NCBI GenBank assembly: GCA_020425085.1
Contig: JAGQRW010000007.1
Location: forward strand, 434,001 to 498,000
Length of the DNA stretch: 64,000 nucleotides
From: Paracoccaceae bacterium
Lineage (GTDB): Bacteria; Pseudomonadota; Alphaproteobacteria; Rhodobacterales; Rhodobacteraceae
Direction: 5' to 3'
Shown one piece after another: positions 59,825 to 64,000 of the stretch. The notes under the pieces were generated by a model. That model worked only from the letters and a program-made list of their open reading frames with translations. It was not told the DNA's origin and did no database searches. The position numbers and the translations under genes were made by a program. The stretch's first letter is position 1. Each line of letters starts with the position of its first letter.

Positions 59825-60619
59825 ATGCGCAAATTCCTGTTGTTGTTGCTGGTGCTCTGGCTGACCTCGGAACAGGCCCCGGCCAAGGAAGCCTCGGCGC
59901 CGGTCGGACTGTCCACCGCCGATGCCGCCCGAGCATGGGAGGCGGTAGGCCGGGTTGACCTCAAGGGTACCGGGTTTTGCACCGGCGCACTCATTTCCGA
60001 AAACCTGGTGCTGACGGCGGCGCATTGTCTGTTTGACAAACGCACCGGGCAGCGCATCCCGGTGGGCGATATCGAGTTTCAGGCCGGGTTGCGTAATGGC
60101 CGGGCCGCTGCGGAACGTGGTGCGCGGCAGGTGGTTCTGCATCCCGATTATGACTACAATACCGCTGACCGGCTGGACCGGGTGGCCTCGGACATCGCGC
60201 TGATCGAACTGGATCAGCCGATCCGCAACAGCCGCATCAAGCCGTTCGAATGGGCGCGCCGCCCGCAGATCGGTCAGGAGGTGCAGGTGGTCAGCTATTC
60301 CAAGGACCATGCCCAAGAACCCGCCCTTCAGGAAACCTGCGAGGTTCTGGGGCGCAATCCCGATGTGCTGGTTCTGTCCTGTGAAGTGACGTTCGGGGCA
60401 TCTGGTTCGCCGATTTTCGTGATCGAGAATGGCGTGCCGCGCATCGCCTCGGTGGTGTCGGCCAAGGCGGAATGGAACCAGCGCGACGTTTCACTTGGCA
60501 CATCGCTTGGGCGGCCGCTGGAGGACCTGATTGCAAGGCTGCAAACCAATGACGGGGTTTTCAGGCGTATTCAGACGGTCAGCTCGGGCAATAGCAGCAT
60601 CAGATTTTTGAAACCCTGA
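59825..60619 (+). CDS. Secreted trypsin-like serine protease
   Basis: A 264-residue protein with a signal peptide (MRKFLLLLLVLWLTSEQAPA). The S1 catalytic triad is complete: His67 (TAAHC), Asp123 (SDIALIEL) and Ser194 (GASGSPIF). A disulfide pair is likely at Cys52/Cys68. It acts in the periplasm or outside the cell. No PDZ domain is present. Role unknown. Confidence 0.9.
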   Translation: MRKFLLLLLVLWLTSEQAPAKEASAPVGLSTADAARAWEAVGRVDLKGTGFCTGALISENLVLTAAHCLFDKRTGQRIPVGDIEFQAGLRNGRAAAERGARQVVLHPDYDYNTADRLDRVASDIALIELDQPIRNSRIKPFEWARRPQIGQEVQVVSYSKDHAQEPALQETCEVLGRNPDVLVLSCEVTFGASGSPIFVIENGVPRIASVVSAKAEWNQRDVSLGTSLGRPLEDLIARLQTNDGVFRRIQTVSSGNSSIRFLKP

Positions 60620-60691
60620 CCCCTTGAAGCACTGAAATCCCGCCCCCATATTTCTGGTGTCGGGTGCCATTCGGGCCCGGCAAGAACCAAA

Positions 60692-60746
60692 GGCCCGTCC
60701 ATGGTGGAGGGCCGCAAGCAAAACATTGCTCTAAGGAGGATGCAAC
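60692..60746 (+). promoter_or_regulatory. ROSE-like RNA thermometer in the hsp20 5' untranslated region
   Basis: TTGCT (60727-60731) can pair with the ribosome site AGGAG (60735-60739) across a CTA loop, with the G-G mismatch typical of ROSE elements. An upstream hairpin GGCCC...GGGCC (60692-60713, one bulged G) fits the multi-stem layout. The ATG is at 60747. Confidence 0.6.
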
Positions 60747-61226
60747 ATGCGCAGCTTTGATATTTCCCCGCTTTATCGTTCGACCGTCGGGTTTGACCAC
60801 CTTTCCGACCTGATCGACCGTGCCTTTACCGGCGAGGTCAACCAGCCGACTTATCCGCCCTACAACATCGAAAAGACTGCTGAAGATGCCTATCGCATCT
60901 CGATCGCGGTGGCCGGGTTCGCCGAGGGTGATCTCAATGTCGAAACCCGCGATAACCAGTTGTTCATTTCGGCGAAACGCAGCGACGAAACCGTTGATGA
61001 GGGTCGGACCTATCTGCATCGCGGCATTGCCGAACGTTCGTTCGAGAAACGGTTCCAGTTGGCGGATCATGTGATGGTGACCGGTGCCAGCGTTGAAAAT
61101 GGCATGCTGAACGTCGATCTGGTCCGCGAAATGCCCGAGGCGCTGAAACCACGCCGGGTCGAGATCGCCTCGACCAAGACGATCCCGGCGGCATCGGCGA
61201 AAAAGGCTGTCTCCAAGGCCGCCTGA
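60747..61226 (+). CDS. Hsp20/alpha-crystallin small heat-shock protein
   Basis: A 159-residue chaperone with the start MRSFDISPLYRSTVGFDHLSDL, typical of alphaproteobacterial IbpA/HspA proteins. The alpha-crystallin domain holds AYRISIAVAGFAEGDLNVE and the GMLNVDLVREMPEALKPRRVEI end with an IxI-like tail. It holds denaturing proteins in soluble form. A ROSE-type thermometer before it fits heat control. Confidence 0.94.
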   Translation: MRSFDISPLYRSTVGFDHLSDLIDRAFTGEVNQPTYPPYNIEKTAEDAYRISIAVAGFAEGDLNVETRDNQLFISAKRSDETVDEGRTYLHRGIAERSFEKRFQLADHVMVTGASVENGMLNVDLVREMPEALKPRRVEIASTKTIPAASAKKAVSKAA

Positions 61227-61270
61227 ACGCCTGATCACCTGAGCAATCGGTATTCCGAGTAACCAGTAAG

Positions 61271-61303
61271 CCCGGAGCGAACCACCGCTCCGGGCGTTTT
61301 TTT
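61271..61303 (+). terminator. Intrinsic terminator between hsp20 and the VWA gene
   Basis: CCCGGAGC (61271-61278) pairs with GCTCCGGG (61287-61294), followed by CG then seven T. It lies 10 nt before the end of the convergent VWA gene. Confidence 0.88.
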
Positions 61304-61312
61304 GTCTTGGTT

Positions 61313-63277
61313 TCAATGTGCCAGCGATTGTGCCAGCCGCATCAGTGTGACCGCCTCGGCGCGATAGCCATAGGGATCGTCGCCCTTGTTGGCATTGGCC
61401 AGCGCAATGGCGTCGCCATAGGACCAGTTGCCAATATATTTGCCGCCTTGCAGGATTTGCCCGAAACCGGCGATTGCCGCGCTGAAACGGGCATCCATGC
61501 TGGACTTGTCGCCATCGGTAATCGCGGTGGTCAACAGATGGCTGTTGCTTTCACCGGGCAGTTTATAACGTAGTTTCAGAAAGCCAAGTTCGCCCGATGC
61601 GTCGGCCTTGATCTTGTTTTGATAGCGAAGCGGTTCAGCCATGATGGCGGGGGATCCAATGGGCGTTACCTCATAGATTGCGGTGACGGTATGGCCGGCG
61701 CCGATCTCGCCGGCATCCACCTTGTCGTTGTTGAAATCCTCACGCGCCAGGGCGCGAGTTTCATAACCGATCAGGCGATATTCCGCGATCATCGCCGGGT
61801 TGAATTCCACCTGAATTTTCACGTCATCGGCAATCGGGAACAAGGCACCCGACACCTGATCAACCAGCACCTTCTGTGCTTCGCTCAGGGTGTCAATATA
61901 GGCGGCGGTGCCGTTGCCGTTCTGGGCAATCGCCTGCATCAGCGCATCGTTGTAATTGCCACGGCCAAAGCCCAGAACCGAAAGATAGGTGCCGCTGTCG
62001 CGTTTCTGTTCAATATATTTCGTCAGGGCGTCAGGATCGGAAATACCGACATTGAAATCGCCGTCGGTGGCCAGCAGAATACGCCCGATCCGGCCCTTGG
62101 CGGCCATCTTTTCCGCCTCGGCATAGGCCAGTTGCAAGCCCGCTTGTCCGGCGGTGGAACCGCCTGCCTCCAGCCGGTCAAGGGCGGCCAGAATCTTGTC
62201 GGTATCACTGGCGGCGGTCGGTTCCAGCACCAGGCCGGAGCTGCCGGCATAGGTGACGATGGCGATCTTGTCTTCAGAAGTCAGACGCGACAGAAGCAGG
62301 CGAAACGACTGTTTCAACAACGGCAGTTTGTTCTGATCCTGCATGGAGCCCGATGTGTCGATCAAAAAAACCAGATCGAGCGGCGGGCGATCGGCAAACA
62401 CCGGATTTTCGCCCTGAATGCCGATATGCACCAGTTTGGTGCCGCTGTTCCATGGTGTCTGAAAGACCGAAACCGTGGTGGAAAACGGCACATCGCCATC
62501 CGGCTGCGGATAGTCGTAGGGGAAATAATTCACCATTTCCTCGATGCGCACCGCTTCGGGGCGGGGCAGGGCACCGTTCATGATCGACGAACGTACATAG
62601 GCATAGGATGCGGTATCAACGTCGATGGAAAAGGTTGAAACCGGATTTTCAGCGGTGATTTCAAGGGGATTGACCCCGGCATTGGCAAAGCGTTCGCGAT
62701 CTTCCTGGCGCATGAAACTGTCGTCCGGTGCCTGTTTTGCCAGTTGGCCGATCGCGGCACCCGCGATGCCACGTTCGGCACTCAAGGCCTGCGGCGATGG
62801 GCTAGCATCCAGTATTGCCGGTCTTGCCGGTGTTGATTCCATCATAACCGCCGGAGGTTCACTTGCCGGAGCCATGGAATTGTCGACGGCATCAGCCTCA
62901 ACCGGTTTCACCTCAGTCTTGGCGCGTTGATTGACGGTTGATTCAACCTTTGCATCCTGAAGGCCGGTATTCACACTAGGTGGTTTCAGATTGTCCATCG
63001 GCAGGACCAGAATGATCCCCAGACCCACCACCGCAATACTGGAGGTGGCAAGAAGGGCAGGGCGCAAACCAAAATTATGAAACATGTCTTTCACTCCTCT
63101 GACAAATCCGCCCCGGTTTTCGGCGCGGTCAGAGATAGGACGCACCCCGCCCGCCAATCCTTGGCGGCCTGCGAAATTTTTCTGCGCAAGCTGAATGGCG
63201 GCCTTTCGCGCCTCGGGGTCAGGTGCCGGCGTTGCCGCAGCAAGGGCGGCCTTCAGGCGGTCAAGCTCATCACTCAT
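61313..63277 (-). CDS. VWA-domain protein (YfbK-type, DUF3520) with anti-sigma-like N-terminus
   Basis: A 654-residue protein. Residues 1-~35 resemble a short anti-sigma cytoplasmic segment, then one membrane helix (LLATSSIAVVGLGIILVL, ~75-92). The periplasmic part has a VWF_A N-terminal region (NPVSTFSIDVDTASYAYVRS), a VWA domain with intact MIDAS (LIDTSGSM) and a C-terminal DUF3520. Its start overlaps the sigma-factor stop by 4 nt, so the two are coupled. Confidence 0.9.
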   Translation of the reverse strand: MSDELDRLKAALAAATPAPDPEARKAAIQLAQKNFAGRQGLAGGVRPISDRAENRGGFVRGVKDMFHNFGLRPALLATSSIAVVGLGIILVLPMDNLKPPSVNTGLQDAKVESTVNQRAKTEVKPVEADAVDNSMAPASEPPAVMMESTPARPAILDASPSPQALSAERGIAGAAIGQLAKQAPDDSFMRQEDRERFANAGVNPLEITAENPVSTFSIDVDTASYAYVRSSIMNGALPRPEAVRIEEMVNYFPYDYPQPDGDVPFSTTVSVFQTPWNSGTKLVHIGIQGENPVFADRPPLDLVFLIDTSGSMQDQNKLPLLKQSFRLLLSRLTSEDKIAIVTYAGSSGLVLEPTAASDTDKILAALDRLEAGGSTAGQAGLQLAYAEAEKMAAKGRIGRILLATDGDFNVGISDPDALTKYIEQKRDSGTYLSVLGFGRGNYNDALMQAIAQNGNGTAAYIDTLSEAQKVLVDQVSGALFPIADDVKIQVEFNPAMIAEYRLIGYETRALAREDFNNDKVDAGEIGAGHTVTAIYEVTPIGSPAIMAEPLRYQNKIKADASGELGFLKLRYKLPGESNSHLLTTAITDGDKSSMDARFSAAIAGFGQILQGGKYIGNWSYGDAIALANANKGDDPYGYRAEAVTLMRLAQSLAH

Positions 63278-63822
63278 CTGATCGCTTCCTCTTCTTTGGC
63301 GATGCGGCGCAGGGTTTCGCGCACCTTTGACATGCGCCAGCTAATGGTGCCTTCGGAAAGATCGAGGATCTTCGCCGCCTCGGCATGGCTAAGGTCATCG
63401 CCCAGAACCAGCGCCACGGTCTGGCGCAATTCCGGTGTCAGCCGTTGCATTGCCTGCTCAAGCCAGATCAGTTCTGCCTGCTTTTCTGTCGCGGATTCAC
63501 GCCTTAGCTGTTCCGTCTCGCCCCAAGCGAAACCCGCCTTTTGGCGAGATCGCTGTTGGCGCAATCGGTCGGTGGCGGCATTTGCGACCACCCGGTAAAG
63601 CCAGGTGGTGAACCGCGCCTCGCCACGAAACCCGATGATCTTGGCGGGCAGGGCGGCGCAGATGTCCTGCGCCAGATCCTCGGCCGCATCGCGCCGGCCC
63701 AGACAGCGAAACGCAAGCCGAAAGATCAGATCGTAGTGGCGTGTCAACAACAGGCTGAACGCATCGGCATCGCCGTTTTGCGCCAGACCGGCCAGATCTT
63801 CGTCACTGGTTTGCATCAGCAT
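63274..63822 (-). CDS. ECF-type RNA polymerase sigma factor
   Basis: About 182 residues. Sigma region 2 (YDLIFRLAFRCLGRRDAAEDLAQDICAAL) and region 4 (LRQTVALVLGDDLSHAEAAKILDLSEGTISWRMSKVRETLRR) are present. It directs RNA polymerase to a small regulon, probably held in check by the coupled VWA protein. The start is uncertain: 63822 (MLMQTSDED), 63816 (MQTSDED) or TTG 63852. Confidence 0.9.
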   Translation of the reverse strand: MLMQTSDEDLAGLAQNGDADAFSLLLTRHYDLIFRLAFRCLGRRDAAEDLAQDICAALPAKIIGFRGEARFTTWLYRVVANAATDRLRQQRSRQKAGFAWGETEQLRRESATEKQAELIWLEQAMQRLTPELRQTVALVLGDDLSHAEAAKILDLSEGTISWRMSKVRETLRRIAKEEEAIR

Positions 63823-63911
63823 AATGTCGGTTAGACGTACGGGCCGCGTCAATCCTTGGTGTGAAGGCGGAATTCAACAAGAAAATTTGATAGCCGCCGG
63901 AATTTCCACGG

Positions 63912-64000
63912 CTATTCCAGCGCGATGCAGAGGTATTTCATTTCCAGATAATCGTCGGCCCCGTGGCGGGAACCCTCGCGCCCCTGACCGGATTGCTTGA
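63912..64000 (-). CDS. gabD: NAD(P)-dependent succinate-semialdehyde dehydrogenase, C-terminus only
   Basis: The last 28 codons, read from the window edge to the TAG at 63914-63912, give GREGSRHGADDYLEMKYLC, the conserved end of GabD-type aldehyde dehydrogenases. The rest lies outside the window. It oxidises succinate semialdehyde to succinate in related organisms. Confidence 0.75.
   Translation of the reverse strand, partial: KQSGQGREGSRHGADDYLEMKYLCIALE

Noticed and set aside
1..64000. CRISPR arrays, rRNA, tRNA, insertion sequences or prophage genes
   Set aside because: I looked for regular repeats, clover-leaf segments, transposase and phage motifs and found none.

Overview
The window reads as a chromosomal segment of an alphaproteobacterium, most likely Rhodobacterales. 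Supporting signs are the GC-rich coding, the split Fo ATP synthase operon with a b' subunit, a Pcs-type phosphatidylcholine synthase, a FdxA ferredoxin paired with Fpr, and the xerC-DUF484-transaldolase-like / priA block. Genes are densely packed with many 1-4 nt overlaps. I see no rRNA, tRNA, CRISPR array, insertion sequence or prophage.

Layout. 1-11.4 kb: the 5' part of an SLC13-type permease (minus strand, cut by the window edge), yebC, an EamA exporter, a PiT phosphate transporter, a large DUF2339 membrane protein, ileS and an O6-alkylguanine repair protein. 11.4-18.2 kb: pcs, xerC, DUF484 and a fructose-6-phosphate aldolase-like gene on the minus strand, then priA and a Hint-domain protein. 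18.2-31.4 kb: a quinone oxidoreductase, then an accessory catabolic region. 31.4-35 kb: an ArsR regulator and the Fo operon (atpI, atpB, atpE, b', b). 35-48.7 kb: an FCD regulator, an OmpA-like lipoprotein, an AraC-alkyltransferase fusion, nth, a PfkB kinase, an EamA exporter, a sulfotransferase divergent from a GT14-like glycosyltransferase, HIT, an orphan ABC ATPase, a zinc-finger protein, polA, hyi and DUF1285. 48.8-55.5 kb: a MoxR/DUF58/DUF4159 Bat-like operon. 55.6-59.7 kb: glcDEF glycolate oxidase with a 47-codon ORF inserted between glcE and glcF. 59.8-64 kb: a secreted trypsin-like protease, hsp20 with a likely RNA thermometer, a VWA protein with its ECF sigma factor, and the tail of a succinate-semialdehyde dehydrogenase.

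The most interesting part is 19.4-31.3 kb. Here a close relative of Eubacterium barkeri enamidase sits with a 6-hydroxynicotinate reductase-like protein and a molybdenum hydroxylase (separate FAD subunit plus fused [2Fe-2S]-Mo subunit). These match the first three steps of the reductive (fermentative-type) nicotinate pathway. They are joined by a MarR regulator, a UPF0280 protein, two tandem DUF1185 paralogues and an NMT1-type binding protein. A 16-bp motif of the form TGTTAGYAYRCnAAYR overlaps the predicted -10 element of three promoters: enamidase, the hydroxylase operon and fdxA-fpr. This suggests the MarR protein also controls a ferredoxin and ferredoxin-NADP reductase, which would supply NADPH electrons to the ferredoxin-dependent reductase. 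Enzymes for the later steps are not in the window.

A second regulatory link: the FCD regulator at 35.1-35.9 kb and glcDEF, 20 kb apart, carry nearly the same palindrome (ATTGGT...TGACCA) over their predicted promoters, so this regulator is probably the glycolate regulator.
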